Shown one piece after another: positions 9,001 to 17,092 of a stretch of DNA of 42,483 bases. This DNA comes from Anaerolineales bacterium (GTDB lineage: Bacteria > Chloroflexota > Anaerolineae > Anaerolineales > UBA6663). The stretch spans positions 1-42,483 of the forward strand of contig JADLEU010000175.1 of the NCBI GenBank assembly GCA_020845955.1, given 5' to 3'. The first letter of the stretch is position 1. Every line of letters starts with the position of its first letter. The translations under genes and the position numbers were made by a program. The notes below the pieces were generated by a model. It worked only from the letters and a program-made list of their open reading frames with translations. It did no database searches and was not told the DNA's origin.

Positions 9001-9773
9001 GCCTGGTGGGCGACGTGGACGTGCGCCTGACCGACGTCACCCACGGCTGGGTCGGCGACCTGTCGATGCAGTTGTTGTCGCCCGGCGGCGCGCAGGTGTC
9101 GCTCATGAACCGGCCCGGCGCGGGCAGCTTCGGCTCCAGCGGCAACAACTTCGTCAATGCTATCCTGGACGACGACGCCGCCACGGCTATTGAGCAGATC
9201 AGCGGCACGGGGCCCTTCACCGGCGCCTATCGGCCCGACCAGCCACTGGCCAGCCTCAACGGCGGGCCCAACGCCGGCGCCTGGCGGCTGCGCGTGCAGG
9301 ACAACGCCACACCCGACACCGGCAGCCTCAACGCCTGGTCGCTCGACCTGCGCGAGTGGATCCCGGTCTGCGCGTCCTACACCGAGCACGGCGTGTCAGT
9401 CAACCCGCCGAGCGACGCGGCCAGCGCCGCTCCCGGTGCTCAGCACGTCTACAGCCTGCGGGTGGAGAACACCGGCAACATCACAGATACCTACACCGTC
9501 AGCGCCGGCCCACACCAGTGGCCGCTCAGCGCCCCGGCCGCGGCCGGCCCGCTTACCCCCGGCGCCTACGCAGACGTGCCGGTCACCGCCACCGTGCCAC
9601 TCACGGCCTCCGGCGGCGCCCTCGACGCGGTCACGCTGACGTTTACGTCGCAGGCCGACGGCGGCGTCACCGCCAACGCCACCCTGACCACGACGGCCCT
9701 GGTCGCCACCCACCGCTTCTACCTGCCGGCGATCTTTAAGGACTTCGTGGCGACGCTGTTCGGGAGGGACTGA
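6099..9773 (+). CDS. Secreted KP-43-like subtilisin family (S8) serine peptidase
   Basis: A 1224-residue exported protease. A signal peptide (about residues 1-29, ending PLVAA) is followed by a propeptide-like region. The catalytic domain has D281 (ADVDTGLDG), H314 (GHGSHTAG), oxyanion N428 (SAGNAGPGG) and S521 (GTSMAAPFASG). After it comes the beta-sandwich seen in KP-43-type subtilases (LVWSDAPGG, LVNDLNLEVT, NNLENVFLP; about 590-725), then a carboxypeptidase-regulatory-like domain (about 731-810), a CARDB/DUF11-like stretch, a proprotein-convertase P-domain (about 941-1088) and a final NEW3/DUF11-like domain. The C-terminus carries HRFYLPAIFKDF, the short hydrophobic motif typical of Chloroflexota secreted proteins and probably a surface-retention signal. 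The ATG at 6099 follows AGGGAG. Predicted role: extracellular protein degradation. Confidence 0.93.
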   Translation: MPNRSRSRLPALALAATLLLGLAQPLVAAGPNQPRRAPNELVAAVSGRRPAAAPADNRIGVYNYTFDPLAEGEPPLPADWRADAAGEGPGLHLVQFGGPIEGAWLANLEKAGLRPLQYYAHNAYLVWGTAASRLAAESAPAVRWTGAFHPAYKISPALARLEAGPIDNVAITLYDDGALDASLAALQALGGAHLQHYAAQPDRAFYTAIFHLDSARLAEAAALPTVWAIDYSPPRPGLDDEIGDQIVSGNYTSPTSVPPGYQAWLALKGINGSGITWADVDTGLDGAHPDITGRVSAYLTYPGAPAANTDPDGHGSHTAGAIFGDGHGTGITETAGVLWGTGLAPSATLVVQNVLMTNVWPPAGGYNVLSRDSVLNGAIGSNNSWFTGASGPQGYSAAAREHDLMVRDAVFTTTSVAEPIILVFSAGNAGPGGSTLTEPKEAKNLIVVGNSHNYPRTGADINGLASSSSRGPALDGRLLPNVVAPGSQTVSFRSSGSNISCSASPVAGAGAPYYSYCTGTSMAAPFASGAAVLIADWWQDQGRGIPSPAMVKALLVNGAADMAGGAGVGGNLPNNNQGWGRLNLNNVIAPPAPALYFDQATLFTDPGQSFSLPLLVPVSGSLPVKISLVWSDAPGGIGVTPNLVNDLNLEVTAGASLYHGNVFANGLSTTGGSADALNNLENVFLPAGGGAFSVSVQAANVAGDGVPYNGDTTDQDFALVIYNAVAANQIGALSGEVRDASTSSLIAGALVQASLSPTLTFSTVAAAGLYSLTLPVSTFTVTASAAGYAPATVAGASVVSGATTTRDFNLAGVPALAAAGHALAETAGNGNGFVDQGETYALSIGLTNLGFGAAAGVTGTLALDSGDAVLLDASASYGAIAPGATITPAVPLSFRVGAGQLCGQPLTFTFTAGQAPGQGGPVVYPLSLPVGASTLGVTQTFTSTNVPIAIPDNNAAGITSTLNIAASGLVGDVDVRLTDVTHGWVGDLSMQLLSPGGAQVSLMNRPGAGSFGSSGNNFVNAILDDDAATAIEQISGTGPFTGAYRPDQPLASLNGGPNAGAWRLRVQDNATPDTGSLNAWSLDLREWIPVCASYTEHGVSVNPPSDAASAAPGAQHVYSLRVENTGNITDTYTVSAGPHQWPLSAPAAAGPLTPGAYADVPVTATVPLTASGGALDAVTLTFTSQADGGVTANATLTTTALVATHRFYLPAIFKDFVATLFGRD

Positions 9774-9816
9774 AGGGTCCGAGGAACCGGGGGAACTGAA
9801 GGAAATTGGGGAAGAT

Positions 9817-9850
9817 GGGAGCGGCTCGGGGGAGCCGCTCCCGTTGCTTT
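9817..9850 (+). terminator. Rho-independent terminator of the subtilase gene
   Basis: An 11-bp perfect stem GGGAGCGGCTC / GAGCCGCTCCC (9817-9827 with 9832-9842) with a GGGG loop, followed by GTTGCTTTC. It lies 44 bases after the protease stop. Confidence 0.8.
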
Positions 9851-9861
9851 CATGTTCGTGT

Positions 9862-10215
9862 GACGCCGCCGCAGACCCGCCCTCGCACTTGTGCGCCTAC
9901 ACACCCGGCTGTACCCAGCCGCCCACACAGGTGTTTGCCCATTGGGGCGTGACCACCGCCATCACCGGCCGTGCCACCGATGCGCAGACCGGCCAGCCCT
10001 ACGCGCTCGAATAGTGGAACGACCAGATGCTGATGGCCGGCGCTCTCGGCCTGGCCGTCAACGTGGGCGGCGCGCCCCTGCTGGACGACAACTCGCTGAG
10101 CGTGCATGCCTTCACCACTGCCGGCAACTACGTGGGCGACCTGGCGCGCGAGGACGGCGCTGGCCCCGCGGAGGGCCAGCGCGCCTGGAGGCGTGCGAAA
10201 CGTACAAGAGCTAAG
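9862..10215 (+). pseudogene. Decayed coding remnant, unidentified secreted-protein-like fragment
   Basis: One frame is open from about 9862 to 10215 except for a TAG at 10012-10014. It has codon bias like the real genes here but no start codon with a ribosome-binding site. The first part, VTTAITGRATDAQTGQP, resembles the start of a carboxypeptidase-regulatory-like beta domain. The second part contains LLDDNSLSVHAFTTAGNYVG. It sits directly after the subtilase terminator on the same strand and may be the stump of another secreted protein. I do not recognise a full family, and the remnant status is inference from the stop codon and the missing ends. Confidence 0.35.
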
Positions 10216-10220
10216 CAGAC

Positions 10221-10496
10221 TCAGCGCGCCGGGCGGCGCGTCTGTTCGTCCAGCCGGGCAGCGACTTCAGGATGACACTCGTGATAGTGCTCGCGCAGCG
10301 CGGCGTCGTCGCGCAAGGCCAGGTTACACACCTGGCAGAACAATGGCCGGCCAGGCATGCGACCCCAGCCATTGCGCGAGCGCGGGGCGTGAAAGGCTCT
10401 TTCCGTCCCCCAGTCGCTAGTATCCACGTGTTCGTAGTTCGGGTGGAATTCGGGCGCGCCGGCGCAGCCGGGCGCTTGACGGACATCCGTCGCCAT
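10221..10496 (-). CDS. Small C2H2-type zinc-finger protein
   Basis: A 91-residue protein. One finger is clear: C54-x2-C57-x12-H70-x4-H75 in FCQVCNLALRDDAALREHYH, a classical C2H2 spacing, which is uncommon in bacteria. The rest is short and polar, with no membrane segment. The ATG at 10496 is supported by GAGGAGG about 7 bases upstream on the minus strand, which also chooses this frame over an overlapping 97-residue frame. The finger could bind nucleic acid or a protein; nothing shows which. Upstream on the same strand, the region 10553-10652 can fold into several helices and may be a transcribed leader. There are no obvious operon partners. Confidence 0.75.
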   Translation of the reverse strand: MATDVRQAPGCAGAPEFHPNYEHVDTSDWGTERAFHAPRSRNGWGRMPGRPLFCQVCNLALRDDAALREHYHECHPEVAARLDEQTRRPAR

Positions 10497-10552
10497 TTTG
10501 CCACCTCCTCATTGTAACAATAAGAAAACCGCCCAACAGAAGCGCCGGAGAC

Positions 10553-10652
10553 CTGGCCCTGTCAAGGCCAGCTAGAGTCCCGGCTGCAGCCAGCGACCCC
10601 TTCTCCAAGGGGGTCTGGCCCTCCGCTTAAAAGCGGCTCTGGGCCAACCGGG
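10553..10652 (-). promoter_or_regulatory. Potential structured leader upstream of the zinc-finger gene
   Basis: Four or five complementary pairs nest in 100 bases: CTGGCC/GGCCAG (10553-10558 with 10566-10571), GACCCCTT with AAGG(G)GGTC (10595-10602 with 10607-10615), TGGCCC/GGGCCA (10616-10621 with 10641-10646) enclosing CCGCTT/AAGCGG (10623-10628 with 10631-10636), and CCCGG/CCGGG closing the set (10579-10583 with 10648-10652). Minus-strand transcripts reading into the zinc-finger gene would include it. It matches no riboswitch class I know, and high GC makes chance pairing easy. The strand is inferred from the downstream gene. Confidence 0.3.
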
Positions 10653-11022
10653 CGGCGCAGGCGCGCCGATCGTGCGCGTGTGGACAGGGAAGGGTGCGCG
10701 GCCCCAAACAAAAACCGCGGTGATAAGTGGCGCGTCGCATGCCGGCGCCAGCCCCCGCGGCTATCCTTTATTCTATCAGTGTTCGCTCCAACCGCAATAG
10801 GCCATTCGTCCAAAATATACGTTCCACCATTCACTAAGTTCGAGTTTTCTCAATCATCTCTCCCATCCATTGTCTGCGGCCCACCTTTTGTCTCCAGGCT
10901 GCACCCTTGCGCCCATATCGGCCTCGCCTGGGTCGCCGGCTGCCGCCCCTCCTCCTCCGTCTGACAATCAATTCGGCCAAACGCCGATACCTGGCCGGCA
11001 TCTGCCGTGCTACGCTGGCAGG
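10653..11022. other. Intergenic, divergent between zinc-finger and phosphoribosyltransferase genes
   Basis: Between two divergent genes. An AT-richer patch near 10765-10860 is the likely promoter zone but shows no clear hexamer pair. The open frame leading into the phosphoribosyltransferase from 10870 is Pro/Ala/Ser-rich and does not look coding. Confidence 0.4.
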
Positions 11023-11709
11023 GTGAGGCAGCCACACGTCTTTCGCGACCGCGCCGAAGGCGGCCGGCGGCTGGCGACCGCGCTGGCCGGCTATGCCGGC
11101 CGGCCCGGCGTACGCGTGTTGGCCCTGCCGCGCGGCGGTGTGCCCGTCGGCTACGAAGTGGCCCGCGCCCTGCGCGCCCCATTGGAGGTGTTCCTGGTGC
11201 GCAAGCTGGGCCTGCCCGGCCACGAGGAGCTGGCCATGGGCGCCATTGCCACGGGCGGCGTGCGCGTGATTAACCACGACGTAGTCGACGCGCTAAACAT
11301 TCCCGCGGCCGTCATCGACGCCGTGGCCGAGCGCGAGCTGCGCGAACTGGAGCGCCGCGAGCGCGCCTACCGCGGGGACCAGCCCGCCGCCAGCGTCAAG
11401 GACTGCATCGTCATCCTGGTCGACGATGGCCTAGCCACCGGCGCCACCATGCGCGCCGCCGTCGCCGCCGTGCGCCAGGAAGGGCCGGCCAGCCTGATCG
11501 TAGCCGTGCCCACCGCTGCGCCCGAAACCTGCGCCGAGCTCGAAGCGGAAGTAGACGCCATCGTCTGCGCTATCACCCCGCATCCCTTTGGGGGGGTCGG
11601 CCAGTGGTACGAAGACTTTTCGCCGATCAGCGACGACGAGGTGCACGCGCTGCTGCGGCGCGCGCGCCAGACTCCGGGGCCCGGTCCCGCCAGCCAGAAT
11701 GAGGGTTAG
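11023..11709 (+). CDS. Phosphoribosyltransferase family protein
   Basis: A 228-residue protein of the type I phosphoribosyltransferase fold. The N-terminus FRDRAEGGRRLATAL and the strand VLALPRGGVPVGYEVA match the stand-alone 'predicted phosphoribosyltransferase' group. The PRPP-binding signature is VILVDDGLATGATMRAA (about residues 130-146), and the C-terminus has QWYEDFSPISDDEV. The GTG at 11023 is chosen because homologues begin just before F-x-DR-xx-GG; an upstream frame from 10870 looks non-coding, and no strong ribosome-binding site is visible. The base acceptor is unknown; members of this group often occur alone or next to dienelactone-hydrolase-like domains. It stands alone here. Confidence 0.85.
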   Translation: MRQPHVFRDRAEGGRRLATALAGYAGRPGVRVLALPRGGVPVGYEVARALRAPLEVFLVRKLGLPGHEELAMGAIATGGVRVINHDVVDALNIPAAVIDAVAERELRELERRERAYRGDQPAASVKDCIVILVDDGLATGATMRAAVAAVRQEGPASLIVAVPTAAPETCAELEAEVDAIVCAITPHPFGGVGQWYEDFSPISDDEVHALLRRARQTPGPGPASQNEG

Positions 11710-12235
11710 GGTCGCTCACGGCCAGGGCGGGCGGCGCCCCCAGCGCCAGCCGCTACACGCTCGGCGGTGCTCCGCCTCCGACCCAGGCGTGTAGCAGGTT
11801 GGGCGGTCTAATCTCAGCATTTGCGCCCGGCATAACGCTCGACCACGGGATAAGGCAGCTCGCTCAGCCAGCCTGCTGGCGCGCCCCGTGCAATCCGCCG
11901 GCGGCGCAGACGGTTGGCGCAGCGCGGCGGCGCCCAAACCGGCCATCTCCCGCGCACCCTGACACCGCCTTTCCCGCCCCGATTGATCCGCGTTCTAAAT
12001 CCGACTCTGGGTGGATGCGTCTCCGCCGGTTGACAGCTATGCTGACAGCGTGATCGCCGCGCGGCGCGGGTCGGGCCCGCCCGCTGGCAACAACTGGCAG
12101 GCCGCACGACCTGGAGGACGATCGAACCGGTCCCGGCACTCGCTGGCGCCCCGGCACTGCCCGGGCAACCACCAACTTGAAGCTCTGCCTTCTGATTTCT
12201 GACGTCAGACTTCTGATCTCTGAACTCCCGCCCCG
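11710..12235. other. Intergenic region with no recognisable gene
   Basis: 526 bases without a supported gene. Short frames on both strands lack ribosome-binding sites and motifs. A loose tandem of TTCTGA-type units lies at about 12188-12222, just before the lycopene cyclase start. No terminator is evident after the phosphoribosyltransferase. Confidence 0.5.
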
Positions 12236-13504
12236 ATGCCGCCCACCCCCCTCTACGACTTCGTCTTCGCCGGCGGCGGCCTTTCGGCCCTAAGCCTGGC
12301 CTACCGCCTGGTGCAGACGCCCGGTCTGCGCGACCGCAGCATCCTGATCGTCGATCCCGACGAGGCCCATCCCACCGCGCACACCTGGTGCTTCTGGGCT
12401 GACCGGCCCATGCCTTTCGATCACCTGATCCGCCAGTCGTGGCCGCGGCTGAGGCTGCTCGACCAAGACTACCAGCAGACCCTCGAGCTGGGGCCGTTCC
12501 ACTATCACCTGATCCGCGGCCACGACTTCTTCAGCCACGTGCGCGCCGCTCTGGCCGAGCATCCCACCGTCACCTTCCTGCCCGAGCGCGTGACTCGCCT
12601 TGAAGACGGCTCGGCGGCGGGTGGCGTCGTCGCCGGCAATCACATCTACGCCGGCCGCTGGGTCTTCGACAGCCGTTTCCGTCCGGTCGACACGCTGCGC
12701 GCCCTGGCCCCGCTGCGCGCGGCCGACGCCCAGGCCGCAGCCCAATCCATCCCGCTCTCGTCCAGCCTGCCGCGCGGCGTCCTGGCGTCCGTGGCCGCCG
12801 CCGAGCGCGCGCGCTATCACACCCTGTGCCAGCACTTCGTCGGTTGGACGATCGAGACCGACGCCCCGGTCTTCGATACCAGCGCTGCCACCTTCTGCGA
12901 CTTTCGCGCGCCCACCTCGCGGCGGCCCGAGGGCGAATGGCGCTTCTTCTACCTGCTGCCCCTGGCCCCCAACCGCGCCCAGGTGGACTACGTCACCCTG
13001 ACCTCGGCCGAAGCCGACCAGGCGATACGCCACTACCTCGAGCGGGTGCTGGACATCGGCGAATACCGCGTGGTCTCGCGCGAGCGCGGCGTCAACCCGC
13101 TCACCGACCGGCCGTTCCCCCGCCGCACTGGCCGCCACGTGCTCACCCTGGGCACCGCTGGCGGCCGCGTCAAGCCGTCAGCCGGCTACGCCTTCACCCG
13201 CATCCAGCGCGACTCCGACGCCGTGGTGCGCTCGCTGCAGCGCTACGGCCACCCCTTCGCCGTGCCCCCCGACCCGCTCTTCTATCGCCTGTGCGACGCG
13301 CTGCTGCTCAACGTGCTCGAGCACCAAGGCCGGCTGGCGCCGGCGCTTTTCCGGCGCCTGTTCGCCCGCAACCCTCCCGCCCGCATCCTGCGCTTTCTCG
13401 ACGAGCGCAGCGGCCCCGTCGAAAACCTGCAAATCATCGCCTCGATGCCTGTGCCGCTCTTCCTGCGCGCTTTCCTGCGCGTGCTGCGCCGCCAGCTGTT
13501 CTAG
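12236..13504 (+). CDS. Lycopene cyclase family protein (CrtY/CrtL type)
   Basis: A 422-residue flavoprotein of the lycopene beta-cyclase family, which closes beta-ionone rings on linear carotenoids. The dinucleotide-binding start is YDFVFAGGGLSALSLAYRL, and the diagnostic TWCFWAD segment (residues 50-56) follows an acidic strand end IVDPDEAHP. Later motifs include RGVNPLTDRPFPRR, then GGRVKPSAGYAFTRIQRD with the conserved GR-x-KPS-x-GY-x-F core. The start at 12236 has no Shine-Dalgarno sequence, but the flavin-binding motif begins only a few residues in, so little room exists for another start. No other carotenoid gene (crtB, crtI, crtE) is in the window. The product likely provides membrane pigment or protection; ring number and type cannot be told. 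Confidence 0.88.
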   Translation: MPPTPLYDFVFAGGGLSALSLAYRLVQTPGLRDRSILIVDPDEAHPTAHTWCFWADRPMPFDHLIRQSWPRLRLLDQDYQQTLELGPFHYHLIRGHDFFSHVRAALAEHPTVTFLPERVTRLEDGSAAGGVVAGNHIYAGRWVFDSRFRPVDTLRALAPLRAADAQAAAQSIPLSSSLPRGVLASVAAAERARYHTLCQHFVGWTIETDAPVFDTSAATFCDFRAPTSRRPEGEWRFFYLLPLAPNRAQVDYVTLTSAEADQAIRHYLERVLDIGEYRVVSRERGVNPLTDRPFPRRTGRHVLTLGTAGGRVKPSAGYAFTRIQRDSDAVVRSLQRYGHPFAVPPDPLFYRLCDALLLNVLEHQGRLAPALFRRLFARNPPARILRFLDERSGPVENLQIIASMPVPLFLRAFLRVLRRQLF

Positions 13505-13776
13505 GCGGCCCGCCCGGGCAAGGCGCTGGCATCAAGCCCGATCACAGCCTGAACTGGTCTCCACGCCAACCCCGCCAGCGTTGGCCCAATCCTGGTGAGG
13601 TTCGCCACGGCTCAGCCATCATGGGTTACGCCTCGGGCAGCTTTTGCGTCCAGCCGCGCGGACGGGCTGGCGGCTCAGCGGTGCTGCTCAACCCGATGCG
13701 CTGGCCGGCAGGCTGGTTCTCCAGGCGGCCGAGCCAGCCGCGTCCCGCCGGCTGAGTAGAAACGCCTGGGTGTGGT
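13505..13776. other. Intergenic region with no recognisable gene
   Basis: The gap between the lycopene cyclase and the large regulator runs to 13853. No supported gene or strong hairpin is seen. The last part holds the promoter listed separately. Confidence 0.45.
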
Positions 13777-13804
13777 TTGCGGCCTGGCTCGGCTGTGCTA
13801 TGCT
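13777..13804 (+). promoter_or_regulatory. Predicted promoter of the AfsR-like regulator
   Basis: TTGCGG (13777-13782), a 16-base spacer, then TATGCT (13799-13804) preceded by TGTGC. It lies 49 bases upstream of the GTG start at 13854. Confidence 0.45.
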
Positions 13805-13853
13805 TCGGCCACCTTATCAGGCGATCCTTTAGAGCTCAACGGCTGGCGTCTTC

Positions 13854-16800
13854 GTGAGCGAAAAACTTGAGATACGGCTGCTGGGCGGGCTCCAGCTCAG
13901 CGCGGCCGGCACCCCCCTGACGGGCTTTGTTTCCAGCAAGGCACCGGCTCTACTGGCCTACCTGGCTGTGACGCGGCGCCCCCACCCACGGGAGACGCTA
14001 GCGGCCCTGCTGTGGGGCGGGCTGCCCGACGCCGACGCCCGCAACAACCTGCGCCAGGCGCTTTCCAGCCTACGGCGTAGCCTCGATCCCTATCTGGTGA
14101 TCACGCGCGAAGCCATTGCTTTCAACCCCGCGCCAGCGTATTTCCTCGACGTCGAGGCCTTCGAGCGCGGCTGGCGCTCCGCCCACGGCGATGGGCCGCA
14201 GGCCGATCGTGCCGCCGGGCTGGAGGCGGCCGCGGCGCTGTACCAGGGCGACTTTCTGGCGGGCTTCACCGTGCGCGACGCTCCCGAGTTCGAGGACTGG
14301 CTGCTCGTCCAGCGCACGCGCCTGCGCGACATGGCGGTGCACCTGTTGCGTGGCCTGACCCAGCTCCACCTGCAGCGCGGCAACGCAGCCGGCGCCATCG
14401 CGAGCGCCAACCGCCTGCTCGCCCTGGATGCCTGGCGCGAGGAAGCCCACCGCCAGCTCATGCTGGCCCTGGCGCGCAGCGGGCAGCGCGCCGCTGCCCT
14501 GGCGCAATACGAAAACTGCCGGCGGCTGCTGGCGGCGGAGCTAAACGTCCAGCCCGCGCCGGAGACAGCAGCGCTGTACGAGCGCATCCGGGCCGCCAGA
14601 CGCCGCGTCCATCTGCCGCCGGCGGCCACGCCGTTTGTGGGCCGGTCCGCGGATTTGGCGAACATCGCTGGCCTTCTGGCCGATCCGACCTGCCGCCTGC
14701 TCACGCTGGTCGGCCCTAGCGGCAGCGGCAAGACACGTCTGGCCCTCGAGGCCGCGGCGCGGGCGATGGAGGGCTTCTTGCACGGGGTCTGCTTTGTGTC
14801 ACTCGCCGGCGCGGGCTCGGTCGACACGGTCCCGAACACCATCGCCGAGACGCTGAAGCTGCCCTTGACGGGCAAAGCGGATCCGTGCGAGCAGCTCCTA
14901 CAGCACCTGCGCGATAGGGAATTACTGTTGGTCCTGGACAACCTGGAGCATCTGGCGGGCGCGCCGGCGCTGGTGGGCGCCCTGCTGGATGCCTGCCGCG
15001 AGGCGAGGCTGATCGCCACCTCGCGCGAGCGCCTGAACCTGCACGGCGAGCGCCTCGTGGAGCTGGACGGCCTGGCCGCGCCGCCCGACGAGGCTGGTGA
15101 CACGATTGAGCGTTACGAGGCGGCGCAGCTGTTTCTGACGGCGGCTCGCGCCGCTCAGCCGGCCTTCGCGCCGAGCTCGGACGAGCGGCGGGCCATTGCC
15201 CGCATCTGCCGGCTGGTGGCAGGGCTGCCCCTGGCCATCGAACTAGCGGCGGCCTGGGTCCGCCACCTGCGCTGCGACGAGATCGCCGAAGAGATCGGCC
15301 GTAACCTGAATTTTCTCGCGACCACCCAGCACAACCTGCCAGCCCGCCACCGCAGCCTGCGCGCTGCCTTCGAGCACTCCTGGACCCTGCTCAACGCCGA
15401 CGAGCGCTCGGCGTTCCCTCGGTTGGGGGTCTTCCGGGGCGGCTGCGACCGTGACGCTGCCCTGGCCGTCACTGGCAGCGCTTGGCCAGTGCTGGCGGCG
15501 TTATGCGACAAATCGCTGGTCCGCCGCGACGCCGCCGGCCGCTATGGGCTGCACGAGCTGCTGCGCCAGTTTGCCGAAAGCAAGCTCCAGGAGGACGCGC
15601 TGGTTTGGCACGAGGCCAGAACACGGCACCGGGACTACTACCTCGACCTGCTCAGCGCGCAGCAGGCAGCCCTGAGCGATGGCGGGCAGATCGGGGCGCG
15701 CCAACGCCTGATGGCGGAGATCGACAACATCCGGCTCGCCTGGCAGGGGGCCGTGGCCGAGCAGCAGGTTGAGCGGCTGGCGTTCGCGCTGGAGGGCCTG
15801 CGCTTGTTTCTCGAACATACCGGCTGGTATGCGGAGGCCGTCAGCCTGTATGGCGCCGCGGCCGAGGCCGAACGGGCGCGCGCCGCCGATGGCGGACCGC
15901 TGCTGGGGCGGCTCCTGGCGCGGATGGCCTGGTTCCAGCACCGGCTGGACGACTTTGCGGCCGCGCAAGCCTTGATCGACGAAAGCCTGCCGCTTCTCAG
16001 GCGCGCCGAGCCACGGCTGCCTTCTGATGAAGCGCTCTGTCTGCTGTGCCAGGCCAATATAGAACGTGCCAGGGGTGACTTCGCGCGCTCGAAGGACCTG
16101 GCGCGCCAAGGTCTGGCGCTGCAACGCCAGACCGGCGATCCGCCGGCCGTTGCAGCCGCCGTCAACGCCCTGGCGGCCGCCCTGACGGAGTTGGGCGAGT
16201 TTGACGAAGCCGAGCAGTTGCACGAGGAATGTCTGGCGCTCCGGCGCGAACTGGGAGATCGCCGCGGGGCGGCGACCACGCTCGTTAACCTGGGGTTTAT
16301 GGGGCTGAGCCAGGGCCGCTATGCTGACTCGCAGCGCTACGAGCGCGAAGCGCTGACGATCTTCCGCGACATCGGCTACCCGATGGGCGAGGCGGTGGCG
16401 CTCAACAACCTGGGCGTGGCCTGCCAGATGCTGGGCGAGCACGCGCAGGCGCGCGCGACGCTTACGGAGTGCGTCACTCTGTGCCGGGACCTGGGCCACC
16501 GCCATATCATGGCCCACGCCCTGGGGAGCCTGGGCGGAATTGCGGCCGCCAGTGGGGAGCTTGAGCAGGCCTGGCGGTATCTGCGCGAAGCGCTGCAGAC
16601 GGCGCGAGCCATCGGTTCGATCTCGGCAACCTTGTTTGGACTGGTCAGCGCGGCAGAAGTCCTGGCCCGCCAGGGACAGCCCGAATACGCCGCCGAAGCG
16701 GCCGCCCTGGTCGTGGGGCACAGCGCGGCCAACCGCGAGACCAAGAACCGCGCGGAGACTCTGCTCGCCTGCCTGGAAGCGCAAGGGCCGGCGCCGCTGC

Positions 16801-16895
16801 TGGAGGCGGCCCGAGCGCGGGGGAGCGCCGGCTCTCCGGACGCCCTGGCGGCGCGCATCCTGGTGCTCATAACCGGTCGTGACACGCAACTTTGA
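13854..16895 (+). CDS. AfsR/SARP-type transcriptional regulator (BTAD-NB-ARC-TPR)
   Basis: A 1013-residue multidomain regulator. Residues 1-90 form an OmpR-like winged helix (EIRLLGGLQL, then RPHPRETLAALLWG and ARNNLRQALSSLRRSL). About 95-245 is the bacterial transcriptional activator domain. An NTPase module follows with Walker A GPSGSGKT (287-294), Walker B LLLVLDNLEHL (about 358-365) and a GLPLAIELAAAW motif typical of NB-ARC/STAND ATPases. The C-terminal half is a run of TPR-like helices (for example LALRRELGDRRGAATTLVNL). Such proteins integrate a ligand or partner signal through the STAND module and activate transcription. The GTG start lacks a clear ribosome-binding site but begins right at the domain. 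The target is unknown; neighbours are unrelated enzymes. Confidence 0.9.
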   Translation: MSEKLEIRLLGGLQLSAAGTPLTGFVSSKAPALLAYLAVTRRPHPRETLAALLWGGLPDADARNNLRQALSSLRRSLDPYLVITREAIAFNPAPAYFLDVEAFERGWRSAHGDGPQADRAAGLEAAAALYQGDFLAGFTVRDAPEFEDWLLVQRTRLRDMAVHLLRGLTQLHLQRGNAAGAIASANRLLALDAWREEAHRQLMLALARSGQRAAALAQYENCRRLLAAELNVQPAPETAALYERIRAARRRVHLPPAATPFVGRSADLANIAGLLADPTCRLLTLVGPSGSGKTRLALEAAARAMEGFLHGVCFVSLAGAGSVDTVPNTIAETLKLPLTGKADPCEQLLQHLRDRELLLVLDNLEHLAGAPALVGALLDACREARLIATSRERLNLHGERLVELDGLAAPPDEAGDTIERYEAAQLFLTAARAAQPAFAPSSDERRAIARICRLVAGLPLAIELAAAWVRHLRCDEIAEEIGRNLNFLATTQHNLPARHRSLRAAFEHSWTLLNADERSAFPRLGVFRGGCDRDAALAVTGSAWPVLAALCDKSLVRRDAAGRYGLHELLRQFAESKLQEDALVWHEARTRHRDYYLDLLSAQQAALSDGGQIGARQRLMAEIDNIRLAWQGAVAEQQVERLAFALEGLRLFLEHTGWYAEAVSLYGAAAEAERARAADGGPLLGRLLARMAWFQHRLDDFAAAQALIDESLPLLRRAEPRLPSDEALCLLCQANIERARGDFARSKDLARQGLALQRQTGDPPAVAAAVNALAAALTELGEFDEAEQLHEECLALRRELGDRRGAATTLVNLGFMGLSQGRYADSQRYEREALTIFRDIGYPMGEAVALNNLGVACQMLGEHAQARATLTECVTLCRDLGHRHIMAHALGSLGGIAAASGELEQAWRYLREALQTARAIGSISATLFGLVSAAEVLARQGQPEYAAEAAALVVGHSAANRETKNRAETLLACLEAQGPAPLLEAARARGSAGSPDALAARILVLITGRDTQL

Positions 16896-17092
16896 GCCGG
16901 CCGGGCTGCGGGACTGCCCGGCGACCAACGATGTGGCGTTTGGCCGGGCCGAAGATCGGTTCGAGCGGGTTGAGCCAGGGAAGACGCGACGGCAGCGGCA
17001 CGAACGGTGGCCGGGGCCGGCCGGCGCGCTTGGCGGTCTGACTGTGGCGATAGGACTAGCGTCGCGTAGCCTCCCCCGGGCCTACGCGGCCA
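16896..17092. other. Convergent intergenic region, no gene seen
   Basis: Spacer after the AfsR-like gene. No supported frame. It leads into a hairpin and a minus-strand relic. Confidence 0.4.

Noticed and set aside
10577-10660. Possible tRNA in the stem-rich region
   Set aside because: Neither strand shows a T-arm GTTCGA-type loop or a seven-base anticodon loop closed by a five-pair stem.
12188-12222. TTCTGA-type repeats as a CRISPR or satellite
   Set aside because: Only a few irregular short units without spacers. I treat it as a micro-repeat.
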